From assembly GCA_022496185.1 (NCBI GenBank), contig WTXG01000180.1, positions 1-64,000 on the forward strand: a DNA stretch of 64,000 nt, in the 5' to 3' direction. Positions 9,324-20,239 of this stretch are shown in pieces. Numbering within the stretch: position 1 is the first letter of the stretch; each line of letters opens with the position of its first letter. Both the position numbers and the translations under genes were made by a program. The DNA is from Multifurca ochricompacta (lineage: Eukaryota > Basidiomycota > Agaricomycetes > Russulales > Russulaceae). The notes beneath the pieces are model-generated. The model was not told the DNA's origin, made no database searches, and saw only the letters and a program-made list of their open reading frames with translations.

Positions 9324-10068
9324 TGGGAAATTATAATATTCTGGGAATGTAAACCATGGTTAAATAGCTCTATTCCAGGTCCCATCAATATTAAGATAAC
9401 TATGGTAACCATATATTAAGGATTGGTTGCTGTACATTTGGTGGAGCATCAGATTCTGGTATTTCTGATACCCCCTCACAAAACTGAGTCAATGAGTCCC
9501 CAATTTGAAATGGGCATAGCTCCACAAGTTTTGATCAGAATTACATAATTATTGTTGCATTACATAACCCTTATCATGTACCTTTTATGGTATACCAAGA
9601 CTTTGTTTATATTTGTTTTGGCTGATGTGATATTCAACAAACAGTGCAAAAGTGCAAAACATTGACTCAGTTTTGTGAGGCACTGTATATCATTATTACT
9701 TACTTTCTCGCGATGCGCAGCAGCTGACTGATGTAACTTAGTAATCCTATGTAGCATGTGATATCTCACTGGCCAATGGCCTTTGTCCCTCAGTAGTAGA
9801 TTCTAGTGCATTCCATTGTGCACAGACCATTCCTTACAGATATATAAGGAGGTCTTTTTCTTCCCTTACACTTCAGAGTTTACTTCACCTCTGAAGCATA
9901 AGTTCCTTCCTCTACACTATCTACCATACCTTTCACTAACTATTCATATATAGTAACTTGTTCTTTAGGTCAGTAGAATAGTAATAGAGTTTACTTCACC
10001 TCTGAAGCTAACTTGTTCTTTAGCCTTACACGCTAACATCCAACAGTCAGTATCACTGCACGCACATG

Positions 10069-10559
10069 CCTGTTTAACAGCTGATTCTGATTGGGTGTCA
10101 AACCCAATAGATCACCAATCCACTACTGGATACATGGTGAAAATAGCAAATGGGATATTCAGCTGGAATTCTAGAGTGCAAAAGACCACAGTGCTCTCAT
10201 CCACTGAAGCAGAATACATGTTGCTTTCTGACACAACACAACAGATTGTATGGATCAAATCACTTCTAAGTGAAATTGGCATTGATCTGGGACCCATTCC
10301 TCTCTGCAGTGATAACCAGGGGTCCATCTTTATGGCCTCTAATCCTGTACAAGAGCAACAGATAAAACATATTGATATCCACTTCCACTACATCAGACAA
10401 ATTATACAGGAGAAGAAAATTGAGCTATTCTTTATTGAAGGCTCTGAGAATCCTGCAGACATGTTCACTAAGAATTTGGGATGTGTCAAATTAACTCACC
10501 TAAGTAAGGATAATTGCTTAGCATGCTTAGCAGCAGCACTTAGCAAGGGGGAGTGTTGA
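10069..10559 (+). pseudogene. Second Ty1/copia relic: RNase H and C terminus of pol
   Basis: The reading frame from about 10080 encodes the start of a copia RNase H (ADSDWVSNP, STTGYMV, SSTEAEYM), then CSDNQGS, the KHIDIHFHYIR block and the PADMFTKNL block. It ends at a TGA (10557-10559) that overlaps the LTR start. It differs clearly from the relic at 7258-7753, so it is a different copia family. RT, integrase and Gag are absent; it begins just after the LTR end at 10038. Confidence 0.85.
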
Positions 10560-10960
10560 ACCAGAGTACCAGTACAGAGCTACCAGAGATTGGTCTGACA
10601 TAAGATTGTGATCATGCATTTCAGAGATAACACAGCTGATCACAATCACTTAGATACTTAATGATCCTAATACATCTGAAAGCAGTCATGTGACTATAAT
10701 CACATCATAAACACATTGTACTTACAATTAGATTAATAGCCAATTAAGTACATGCAGATGTATATAAAAGCCTATGTAAATACACTACAGGAATTAAGTT
10801 GCTATTGCATTATTGAAAGCATCTAAGCCTCTACACATATGAGGTGAGATAGAGTAGTAATGTAGCATCTAAAGTACAGTCTGTGCCATGCCTGTTTCTT
10901 CATAATGTGGTAGCAAGTGCTTTATCTATAGCAGATCTATGTACTATATTGGCCACTAGA
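10554..10960 (+). repeat. LTR of the second copia relic (3' end uncertain)
   Basis: TGTTGAACC starts at 10554 directly after a purine tract (AGCAAGGGGGAG, 10542-10553) and overlaps the pol stop. It is AT-rich and non-coding, with a TATA box (TATATAAAAG, 10761-10770) as expected for the LTR promoter. No second copy is available to set the end; sequence character changes around 10960. Confidence 0.6.
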
Positions 10961-11406
10961 TTAAATGAATGCGTTTTGACTTGTGTTATCTACACGTGAT
11001 CGAAATCATGTCGAACCGCTATCCCGGAACCTCTATCTTGGTTCAACAAAATTTGCTGTTGTTTACTTTACATCACGTGATTCGTCAAACTGCTGGGTCC
11101 CATGTACCCGCGGGTTACCCGTGCAGATCCCTACCTAGAGCAAGATTGTCATAGTGGAAAACCTGAGGTCTGGAATGTAATTAAGAAAGGACAAGATAAA
11201 TCATCAGTCACATGTACTAGGAGGTCGTAATAGGAATGATCCGTAGCTTGATCGAGCAGTATGATCATTTACATTGCGTTACCCGCCCGACTGCATATCA
11301 TATCATAACATATCCCTTTTTTCTTGTATAAAAGGGTCTTCTTCTATCCAGCGTACGCGATCTCATTGTCGTCTCGTGTCTTCTTTCTATTGACGCAAGC
11401 CCAACT
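10961..11406. other. Upstream region of the DUF4149 gene
   Basis: No coding sequence is seen. It marks the change from AT-rich transposon sequence to host sequence and contains the TATA box listed separately. Two CACGTGA/TCACGTGA words (about 10993 and 11074) resemble E-box-type sites, but nothing shows they are used. Confidence 0.4.
11327..11334 (+). promoter_or_regulatory. TATA box of the DUF4149 gene
   Basis: TATAAAAG lies 80 bp upstream of the start codon at 11407, followed by a pyrimidine-rich leader. Position and sequence suit a core promoter. Confidence 0.55.
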
Positions 11407-12273
11407 ATGTCTCTGGGAACAGCAGATCGTGTGACCTATGGCACACTATCCGGTCTCTTCACTTTTAAAGGTTTCTATGCTCTTACTTTCTCTTTCCTTT
11501 TTGGGATGTGTGAGTCGTTACACTGGTTCAAAGAATTGACTGATGGATTATGTTGTGCAGCATTGTGGCTGGCAGTATTTTCAGGTTGGATATTATCCGT
11601 TATCCGTTTATTATTCTTTACGCCCCTGACGTTTTAACAGGTCTAGCGGCGTACAGAGTCCTGCGTACGTCCTCATTCATTCGAAACGTGTGTAAACGCT
11701 TCCCAATAGCCTGTAGCCCGGCGCCTGTTTAGCATGCTTCAACAACGCAATTTTGACATCTACTTCAAAGCCAACATCTGGATCTCCCTTATTATGCTCC
11801 TCGCCTGGACTCACACTCACGCCTCGGTTATTACGCATATCGCGGATCCCACGATTCCGGAAGTCGCCCAGGCATACGCTTTGGCTCTTGTTTCCGTCTC
11901 ACAGGCCTTCAACTCCATTTGGATCGGCCCCGCCGTGAGCAGGTGCATGACACGGATGGCTCACACCCGTCTCACTCTGACTATGGCCTCACATAGGGTA
12001 CTGGCAGCCCGATACAACGTAGGGAAAGGGGTGGGCGTTGCCAGCGACAATGCCCAAGACACCGACGTCAGTTGGTTACCACATGTTTCACGCACCCTTT
12101 TTTTTTTAAAAAATCCCTTGGCCCATTACTAGGTGGTAGAAAAGAAGAACATGAAGACGATCAGGGCGCACTTCACGATGCTGCACCGAGTCGGCTCGTT
12201 CGCTAACGCGTTGTCATTTTTCGCTCTCACATTTCACGGGTTGTGGATCGCGAATTATGGTTTCGCTGCTTAA
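11407..12273 (+). CDS. DUF4149 / TMEM205-like membrane protein
   Basis: This is a small multi-pass membrane protein of the DUF4149 (TMEM205-like) family; the biochemical role is not known from sequence. Six exons fit GT-AG introns and keep the frame: 11407-11509, 11561-11584, 11641-11689, 11733-11942, 11997-12066, 12133-12273 (597 nt, 198 aa). Family hallmarks are an N-terminal YGTLSG segment, the GLAAYRVL block, LQQRNFDIYF, then LLAWTHTH, the AVSQAFNS-like VSVSQAFNSIWIGP helix, and the C-terminal MLHRVGSFAN...FHGLWIANYG motif. About four hydrophobic helices are visible. The second exon is only 24 nt. A TATA box lies 80 bp upstream. It is the first host gene next to the transposon-rich region. 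Confidence 0.85.
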
Positions 12274-14141
12274 AGGGGGACCAGGAAGAATCAACGGCTG
12301 GCACGGGCAGGGGACCCTGAGTGGGTATTTTTTTAGGAAGGAGGAATTGAACATACACGACAGGCGCCATGCACGCTCCCTTGTACGCGCCTTTTTTTTT
12401 AAAAATACATTTAGGTGCGCCTTGAGGGGTTAAGAGCCCTGTACAGCCGCTACACTACCCCCATCACCCGTACCTTCCCAGCCTTGGTAGGCAGGCCGTC
12501 GTGTTGGCAGTGTTGTCGGTCCTCGTATAGGAACTGGCTCTGAGCGCCGGGTTGAAGGCGTATGTCAAGGGTATCAGTGAGGTGGTTGGGCCCATAAGGC
12601 CTTCTTCCCCTGCTCCGCCCCTCTTCAGGAAAGCTTGGGCGCGCACAAGAGCTATTCCTATCCTCTTCTTTGTGCCTCAGGATTTGAGTACATCGTCACC
12701 AGGCCAAGAAAGTGTAGCCAGCAGCTCTTTTTTTTGTCCCTGATCCACGCTGCCTTTGATCATCGTAATGAACCAATCTGACCTAAAACCCGATTAGTTG
12801 GTTAGAGGTGAGCACCCACACTTGACATTTAGTTGTTGCACATGGGGTGATCTATGTGATCTGATAGGAGTCCTCCAATGCAGGGAACGCAAGTAATTGC
12901 TCATCGACTCCATTTTGGTCAACAGAAAAAAAAAGGTAAACGTGCGCAGATGAATTAAAAAAAAAAACGATGGTGCTGGTCTAATTTTTTTTAATCTTTC
13001 CGCCTTGCAACCTACTCCGATGACCCGACCTTCAAAGAGTGATGACGATCGCCCTTCCAAATACAGTACTTCCGCGCTGTCATGGGGGCAGCTACAACAG
13101 CGATCTACTCGCTTTCTCCCTTTCCTGCCTGTTCCGGACTTTCGAGACCTTTCGCGATCCTGTCTTTTCTTTTAGAATTATTATTTTGCATTTATCAAGA
13201 TAGAACCGCATGAAGGACGGCTGAAGAGGTGAAAGGTGATAATACTGTGAGACATGGTTGATAGGCATGGGCATTACCTGAAACTGTTTTGCGTTCTTGA
13301 GAGTATGCGTCAAGTCAGCCGGTATAAAAGGGGTGGTATGGGCTGAGTGATACCAAGCCGGAAAAGAGTGTGAGAAAAACTAACTAATTCAAACTAAAAA
13401 AAGGCGACGCCTCCATAGCAACGACCTCAACGCACCACCTGTCTTCGACAACCTTCGGTACTCTAATTGATATATACCATTGTCTAACGCCGCAACCTAT
13501 CGCTAGACTCGAATCCCTTACTTGTACCCTTTTTATTCTTTAACCTGCCCTCGCGTGAGCCCCTTAGAGCTAACTTCATTAGACCTCACGCGATATGGCC
13601 ACCAACCGTAACAGATCATAGGAGGATCTTCCTGAGCGAAATTCTCGATGTGTAGTACAGGTAAAGCTCTGGGTGAGGGTTGGATGAGATTGCTTCCCAG
13701 AATTCAGGCCAGGAAAGAGTCCCTCCCCCCTCTTTATTTTTTTCCTAATTTAACGGTCCCTTTTTCTTCTTTCTTTCTGGTTTTTTGCGTTGTAAACGGC
13801 CAGCGTGTGTCAATGACAACAACTTGAGCATAGTCAAAAACAATCAAGAAATCGAACAACAATTCTTTCAACTTCTTTCTCCTACAATTAAATACATGGG
13901 CGAAGGGACCATCTTTATCCAGGTTGTCTACCCCGAAATAATTTCATAACAATATCCCCTCCCTTCCCCGGCCCTTGAAATCTTCTACTGGTATTATTCA
14001 TACTAACAGTAGAAGGAGCGCAACTGATAAACAAGACAGAATACATAAAAGAAATTTTTACATCATCGTTTGGGGGGATTGGTGTGTCTGTTTGTATATG
14101 TGGGAGGTGTCAACGTGTAGTACACCCGGTCTATGTTTGTT
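12274..14141. other. Gene-free interval of about 1.9 kb
   Basis: I see no credible coding sequence on either strand. Present are several poly-T/A tracts, a TATA-like box at 13323-13330 (GGTATAAAAGGGG) without a recognisable downstream gene, and pyrimidine-rich stretches. The right end would contain the 3' untranslated region of the minus-strand hexokinase gene. Confidence 0.4.
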
Positions 14142-16262
14142 TTACAATTTGTTGTGCTTCGTCGCTTGCAGAGCGCCCAACGCGGCTTAAATGATTATTA
14201 AAAAAAATAAGGAGGGAAGAGCGCGCGCGGGGGGGGGGGGGTATTAGCGAATGAGGGCATTGTCAGAGAACGAATGGCTCACCGCCAACTCCACTGCCAT
14301 CCTTCGCCAAGCCCATCTCCACCTTCTTTTCAACCTCTTCACTAAGCAAAACTCGCAATGCCTCGCGCATTCTTTCCTCGAAACCAGGATAATGCTGGTA
14401 TAAGCTGTTTTTCCATTCCCCACCCAATACCGTCAGCTAATTGCGCAAGAGGACGACGACAAAAAAACACTCGACAACCGGCCATCTGCACGGAATGACT
14501 CACCTTCCATCGATGCCAATTGAATACGATTTTCCAGGTGCTGCTGCTGCCTCCGCAGGCCGCACCTCCTTACCAACACCGGTGACAAACCCCATCTGTA
14601 TCGCGACGGTGGCGACCGCACACGCGCTCAACCGCGCCGCGCGACGTACCACCAAAGCCCCGATCCAACGAACGAGCGCGGCATCGCGTAATGACACTTC
14701 TCCGGGCTCGTAACCGAGATGTTTCTGCACTACCTCCTGTGTCCTTTTCAACCTCTGCAACGTGACGGGTGCGAGCGCGCCTTCTTCGAGCGGCGCCGAA
14801 AAGTTGCGTAGTTTGACGTCATCCGCGTCTGACGCGGCATCCGCATCGCCACCCCAAGCGCTCTCGACGAGACTGAGCATCTCTGTGTCGAGGCCGTAAT
14901 GCTTGTTCAAGTGCGCCGTCGCTTTACCGCCGAAGAGGATCGGCTTTGGGGCGGCGTCGACGAGTGCGAGGAGGATATTACGCGTGATCTCGCCAAGGTA
15001 CATTCCTGATATGAATTTTTCGTACGCCTGGAAACGCGGGTTGATCGACTCGCGATCGACCTTGTTGTCGAAAGGCGTTGAGGGCAGTACGACGCGTGCG
15101 TTGTCAAATGCACCCCATTCGGTGTTGACCATCATCACTCACCCGCTGTAGCGGGGGCATTGTTCCCTAGCTTGGTGATGTTGGCGACTTGCTCGAGGTA
15201 TGCGCCGTTTCGTGCCAGTGCCAAATATTGCGCCGAGAACGCAGCCGCCACTTGTGTACGCGCGAGAAAGGGCTGCGCCTACTGTCTAAATTTCCAAGGT
15301 GTAGGATTAAACATTTTTTCATACGGGCAGAGAGGGGAAAAGGAGGGCATACATCATTTACGAGAGCGACACACTTCACATGTAGGTGCTTGCGGCCAAA
15401 TGCATCCTGTAGGAGCTTGACGATATCCTTACCAACAGCATTCTTTGCAGCGAACCCCTTTGTCCACGTGAGCAGATAACCCTCGTCAATGGCTGTCTGC
15501 TCGACGGGGAAGGAGAACGTTAAACCCAGAGGTACCGCAGGTGGATCTTCATCGAAAGGGTTCTGTCTGAGCGCGCCTTGTTGTGGCACCTCAGCCTCAG
15601 CCTCGGCCTCAGTGGAGGTAAGGAAGGCATCGACAGAGTCGGCAAGGTAGTCTAAATAAGAAATAAGCCAGCCACATAAATGGAATGGAGTGGAGTGGGG
15701 TAATTAAAATTAAAATGTCGCACCGAATAATACGGTCGCTTCCCCTGTCTTGAGAGCTTCGGAGACTTGGTATTTTTTCTGCTTTAAAGTGAATGTTTGA
15801 TTTCCATGAAACTGTACATGGCACACTCGGCTGAACGACAAGGTGAGTTCACCCAGAGCAGTGTAGTGCAGTGCAGTGTAGTGCAGTGCAATACGAGAAA
15901 GCCATTTACAGATTGGTCCCGCCAAGATCAAGTGAGAGGAAGGTGCTAAACGACGTTGATTACACTAGGAGTTAAGCTAAGGTGGTAGGAAAGTTACTCA
16001 CCAGTTTCTGTACCATCTGGTACGCCCGTGACGAATGTCGGGCTTTTGTTCAAGATGAGTTACACGTTGAAATAGGGTGAAAAATACGGAATCATAGCCA
16101 TCGGTTGATTATACTCTCCAAGTCCGAGATTGAAGAGTTGGTGAAAGTGACGTGTGATAGAAATAAGGTCATTTTCGTCGAGAGTGAATTGCTGCTCGAT
16201 ATCAGCAAGGATTGAATTGACCTTGTCCGTATGAGCGTTGTAAATCGCTGAGTGACTGGCAT
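14142..16262 (-). CDS. Hexokinase (reading frame disturbed)
   Basis: The product would phosphorylate hexoses with ATP, the entry step of glycolysis, in the cytosol. Exons read (minus strand) 16262-16088, 16042-16002, 15945-15910, 15830-15724, 15651-15353, 15285-14504, 14404-14283, 14185-14142. Motifs in order: GLGEYNQPMAMI, FVTGVPDGTET, LDLGGTN (phosphate-binding), SFPVEQ, LVND with the catalytic Asp, NTEWGAFDN, and C-terminal HYPGFEERM with GVGAALGALQ. About 535 codons suits the family (about 480-540). Oddities: the best ATG (16262, 55 bp after a TATAAAA) is one base out of frame; the acceptor before GTFLSLDLGG lacks one base; an extra A lies in the GTGTNG motif near 15205; a further shift lies at 15136-15138. 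Each exon is clearly hexokinase, but the gene as written does not read through. An assembly error and a decaying allele are both possible. Confidence 0.85.
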
Positions 16263-16319
16263 GAGGAGATGAGGAGTAGAGTATGTATATGCGTATGCGT
16301 TGGCAATGTGCAATGATGG

Positions 16320-16326
16320 TTTTATA
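16320..16326 (-). promoter_or_regulatory. TATA box of the hexokinase gene
   Basis: On the minus strand the sequence reads TATAAAA about 55 bp before the ATG at 16262, which supports that ATG as the intended start despite the frame problem. It lies within the 161-bp interval shared with the divergent AP-3 mu gene. Confidence 0.45.
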
Positions 16327-16423
16327 TCGGACCAAATAAAGTAATCTTCATCTGGGCCATATCTGGGCCAGTCCGCCACCAGATTCTATTTCCCACCTCT
16401 CCCTCTTCCTCTCCTTCTCAGAA

Positions 16424-18127
16424 ATGGCTATCGACGGTCTCATCATCTTAGACTCCGCCAACTTCAGGCCAATTGTTCAACTTCATTTTCTTTTTTCACA
16501 GCATACCCTCTTCTTCATATTGACGTTACAACGCCGCTCTTGCAAAAGCAGAACGCCCCGAAGATATAGACCCAGTCCTCTTCGTACCCCTTCCAGATGC
16601 ACCCACTGCATGTTGTCATCTCCAACACCTATCTCTCATTTTCCTATGTCCCATCTCAGGAAATCGTGAGTTGTTGTCTTCTTCGAGCATATGTGTATAA
16701 CTAAAAAACCACCAACTATCCACCACCAAGTTGACCCCCTATACGCCTTTGCATTTATTCGCACCTTCCTCGACATCCTCATCGAATACTTTGGCGATGT
16801 CACTGCACCGACTCTCAGAGATAATTTTGATATCGTTCACCAACTACTCGAGGAGACCCTCGATGCTGGAGGGCACCCCCTCACCACTTCTCCCAATGCA
16901 CTGCGAGATATCGTCCTTCCACCATCATTAATCACCAAAATACTTTCTGTCACTGGCGTATCCGGACTCTCGGGGCCCACTACGACCGGTTTGAGTGCAT
17001 TCTCTAGTCCCATCCCATGGCGCAAAGCAGGTCTTCGATACAACAACAATGAAATTTATTTTGATATCATCGAGACACTGGACGCGGTCGTAAACAAGTG
17101 AGTCCGTGGTGACGACTCGTCTTGCGACAATTATCCCACCGTCCTCTTCCTCCCTCCCTCCACCCCCCAAAGGAGCGCGGCGATCATCACCAGCAGCGTG
17201 CTTGGCAAAATCAACGTGAACTGCAAGCTCTCAGGCGCGTGTTCACTCTCTGTTTAATCGCCTGACCTTCTCCCTGACCTCCCAGCAGGAACACCAGACC
17301 TCCTTCTCACACTTACCAATCCCCACACCATCACGGAACCCTCCTTCCACTCTTGCGTCCGGTTCGCCCTCGCATCTATCCCGCCATACCAGCTAGTTAA
17401 CTACTTTCCCTCATCCCCTCTGATGCATGCGCTCCTTCCACAGCCTAAGCCGATTCGCCCAATCTAAGACACTCTCATTTATCCCTCCAGATGGACGCTT
17501 CACCCTCATGGAATACCGCTTCGACCCCTCTGCGAGTAAGCCAGGCGCAGCGCCAGCACTCACAGCCGCCGCCGCATCGCAGCTCCAAGTACAAGTGCCA
17601 TTCACGCTACGCTCCGCACTTTTCGTCACCGACCACGGTGGTCCGTCCTTTCGTTCCCTCTCTCTCGCTCCCCTTTTCCTCTCATCTCACCTGATGACCC
17701 CTACACCACAGGAACGTTTGAATTGACGTTCAGCCCACGCGCCAGTGCACTAGACGACGTCGTCATCGAGCTCTACCTCGGCGCTGGAGCGTCCAGCGCA
17801 ACGTGCAGTGCCTCGACTGGGGGTGGCGGATGGACCTATTTGCCGGCCCAAAGTACTCTACGCTGGTCCCTCCCACCCACCACCAGGGGGGGTCGAAGCA
17901 CAGCTAACAACAACAACACACTGCAGGGGACGTTCACGAGCAGCGAGGCTCGTCCACGCCCCGCACGCGCGGCGCAGATCTCCTTCGCATTACCGCCGGG
18001 CGCGTTGCTCGGTGCGCTCAAAGTGGATCAGCTCAAGTTGAGCGGGGAAAGTTATAAACCTTATAAGGGCGTCCGTAGCCGCGCGTTTGGACGCGTCGAG
18101 TGGAGGGTGGAGTGGAAAGGCGGGTGA
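16424..18127 (+). CDS. AP-3 adaptor complex mu subunit
   Basis: This is the medium chain of the AP-3 adaptor, which sorts cargo from Golgi/endosomes to the vacuole and recognises sorting signals. Exons: 16424-16665, 16731-17097, 17173-17234, 17289-17361, 17444-17637, 17712-18127. The N-terminal longin-like part (MAIDGLIILDS, YPLLHID, AERPEDIDPV, YAFAFIRTFLDILIEYFGDV, DNFDIVHQLLEETLD) leads to IPWRKAGLRYNNNEIYFDIIE. The mu-homology domain starts GKINVNCKLSG and continues with TLSFIPPDGRFTLMEYR and ends LKLSGESYKPYKGVR. Length after correction is 451 aa, the usual size. The first exon needs two one-base insertions (between about 16478 and 16500, and near 16525) to stay in frame, and with both the total length is a multiple of three. 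The intron at 17235-17288 has a GC donor. It diverges from hexokinase. Confidence 0.88.
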
Positions 18128-18531
18128 TGCGACGTTTGTTTGTTTTTTGAGGGGGGGACGGCGGTTAGGCACGATGGAGAGGATGGAGGCGAGAGACTTT
18201 GGCATCACCACAAGTCTTTCTACTGAGTGAGATTATTTTCTCCCACTCCTCAACTTCACCTTCCTCTCTTGCCCGCAATAAATTAAGAGTCATTTTCTGC
18301 TCAGAAACAGGAGAGGTGGGATATTGGGCGCCAATCTGGTCTGAAACCAAACGTTTTGGTTTCTTATTAATCTGTTTTGGACTAAAATGTCTAGCGTCTT
18401 TTTTTTTGTCTGGTGAGGGAGGAAGGAGTAGGGAGAGGGGATGACGGGAACAGATGAGGGAGTTAAAAAAAGTATTATTTATATATCTCCGGAAGGCTCG
18501 CAAAAAACAAAATAACACTTGCTTTTGCTGC
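18128..18531. other. Convergent intergenic region
   Basis: This 404-bp stretch lies between the stops of AP-3 mu (+) and the SOD-like mitoribosomal gene (-). No gene is seen; it should hold both 3' untranslated regions and their polyadenylation sites. Confidence 0.4.
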
Positions 18532-20033
18532 TTACTGCTTACGCAGCGCATATCGAGCATAAGCATCCCTCACCGCTGCCCAATCCAAGCAGGTCCAAAA
18601 CCGTTCGAGATACTTTTCTTTTCCCCAAACGCCATAACCGGCCGCCATCCAAGCGTGCTCGTTTACGCTGACACAAAAGAGCGGATAGAGCGTCCTTCCA
18701 ATCGTATCGAGCGAGGGCGTCTCGGAAGCGCCGAACAACCCCCCACCACCCCTACGACCCGCTCCATAGCCAGAGCCATAGCCGGAGCCATAGACAGAGC
18801 CAGAGCCAGAGCCAGAGCTAGCGCCAGCGCCCGTACTAGCGGTATTGGTAAAGGAATGTGTGTCCGACCACACGTTCACGGGTCTTACGACGCCGCCACC
18901 ATTCGCGTGATTATTGGCCTTGGACGCTCTCGTGCTGGTCGAAAACGCGCGGACGGTTCCAGGGAGGGGAGTTTCCGTGTGAGGAGGGGGTGATGGGTGT
19001 GCGATGCCAGACGTTGGCGATGAGGAAGGAGGGTGAGATGACTGGCCGTGTCTCACAGAACCATTTTCCCCGACCTGGGCGGCCTGATAAATGGCACCCA
19101 ACTCGGTGCCATCCGGAGCGATGGCCTGTTTACGGTCATCGACGAGTAGCGTTCCGGCTCCATAAGTCGCGATGACGCCGAGACGACCGAGCGCGTCGGT
19201 GACGAGCCAGACGAAACCGCTGTTGGAGAGCATCCCCGTCGCGGCCGCGGTCATGTACGTTTTGAGATCTTCGAGTGAGCCCATCTGTGAGGCGATCACA
19301 CCGCTCAGGGTGAGTGTGCGTTCTGGATTGATAGACTTTTCGTTCAACGCGGATTCGTGGTTCGGCGCTTTGGCCTTTGGTGGTTTCTGTTTCCCCCAGC
19401 CCCCCACCAAGCATTTTCATTTTTTTTTAGTTTTGAACGTGTACGTTATGTGAGAAAGAGTTGAGAAGGCGATGTGATGTAATGTTATGTGGGGGGAAGG
19501 GGAAGGAGGCTTACGAGATGGTGAAGGAAGAAACTGTTGTTTAGCGCAAGGCTCGCATAGTTAAATGCGAGCGTCTGACTCTCGTGTGGAGCTGTCGAAA
19601 TGACAATCTGCGCAACGCTCATATTTTCATACTTGGTTCCTGTATGAACGTGTCAGTCAGTCAGTATGAGAGTGTGAGCTGAAGCCGAAAGCCGACGCCG
19701 ACGCGACGCGACGCGACAAGGGGGAGAAGAAGAGGGAGGGGGGAAGAAGGAAGTTTCAAACACACCTTTTATTTGCTCGTTGAGACGGTCGAGTAGACCT
19801 TGTTGATAATCTTCCGCGATGACCTTGAGGGCGGAAGGGGAGAGAAAGTCACCCATGCCATCCTCAATTTTGTATGGGAGAGGCACTCGAACGTGAATAT
19901 GGCGTGACGATGCAGTCGCTGCAAAGGACGATGACGATGGTAGTCGAGGCCGTAGCGTTTTGGAAACCAGACGTGCTACGCGAGTAGATGAGGAACCTGC
20001 TGATGATACGAAGTTACGCGCGAGATGGTGCAT
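18532..20033 (-). CDS. SOD-like mitochondrial small-subunit ribosomal protein (mS42/mS43, MRP1/RSM26 type)
   Basis: This is a structural protein of the mitochondrial small ribosomal subunit, derived from Fe/Mn superoxide dismutase. Exons (minus) are 20033-19766, 19639-19515, 19386-18532, giving 415 aa. The N terminus is Ser/Arg-rich, like a mitochondrial presequence. The SOD N-terminal half has PYKIEDGMGDFLS and NYASLALNNSFFLHHL; the C-terminal half has GMLSNSGFVWLV, then VSVNEHAWMAAGYG and FWTCLDWAAV. Metal ligands of true SODs are mostly replaced (the NHxFFW position has Asn, the IDVWEHA Asp is Ser; the EHA His remains), so dismutase activity is unlikely. About 110 residues of Ser/Pro/Gly/Tyr-rich low complexity (around 18740-19080) are inserted before the last SOD block. 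The choice between mS42 and mS43 is open. It diverges from OST2. Confidence 0.82.
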
Positions 20034-20239
20034 GAGTGAACACACACAGCACACAGCAGCAACAGCAACAGCAAAGGAAAGAGTTTCGTCTATGTGTTAA
20101 TATATAAGACCCCGGAAAAGACAGGACCCTGGACATCGCTAGCTCGAGACCGCGCGTGACGAAGACACGACACACATCCACCCCATCATACTCACACCCA
20201 TACACTCAAATCGACCGACAACTTCTTTGAATTCAAAAT

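Larger units (their letters stand above)
8064..9685. mobile_element. Fold-back Tc1/mariner-like element, family A copy 2
   Basis: The architecture is the same as copy 1: TA on both sides (8062-8063, 9686-9687), termini CAGTGCCTCACAAAACTGAG, arms 8064-8848 and 8901-9685 (785 bp each), and the same 52-nt loop (8849-8900). Because the arm/loop breakpoint matches copy 1, both copies descend from one already palindromic ancestor that moved as a unit. Copy 2 sits inside the copia LTR. The internal inverted terminal copy (about 8253-8278) is also present. Confidence 0.9.
7960..10038 (+). repeat. LTR of the copia relic, split by family A copy 2
   Basis: The LTR starts TGTTGACATGG at 7960 after a short purine tract (ATGGAGGGA) and runs to 8063. 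It resumes at 9688 after the inserted fold-back element and ends ACGCTAACA at 10038, giving about 455 bp without the insert. It contains a TATA-like ATATATAAGG near 9840 and a direct repeat (AGAGTTTACTTCACCTCTGAAG near 9877 and again near 9987). The boundaries are inferred from the TG...CA ends and from the position behind the copia pol stop. Confidence 0.65.

Noticed and set aside
13323..13330. TATAAAAG box possibly driving a gene
   Set aside because: No coding sequence follows; the first ATG reading frames downstream are only a few codons long.
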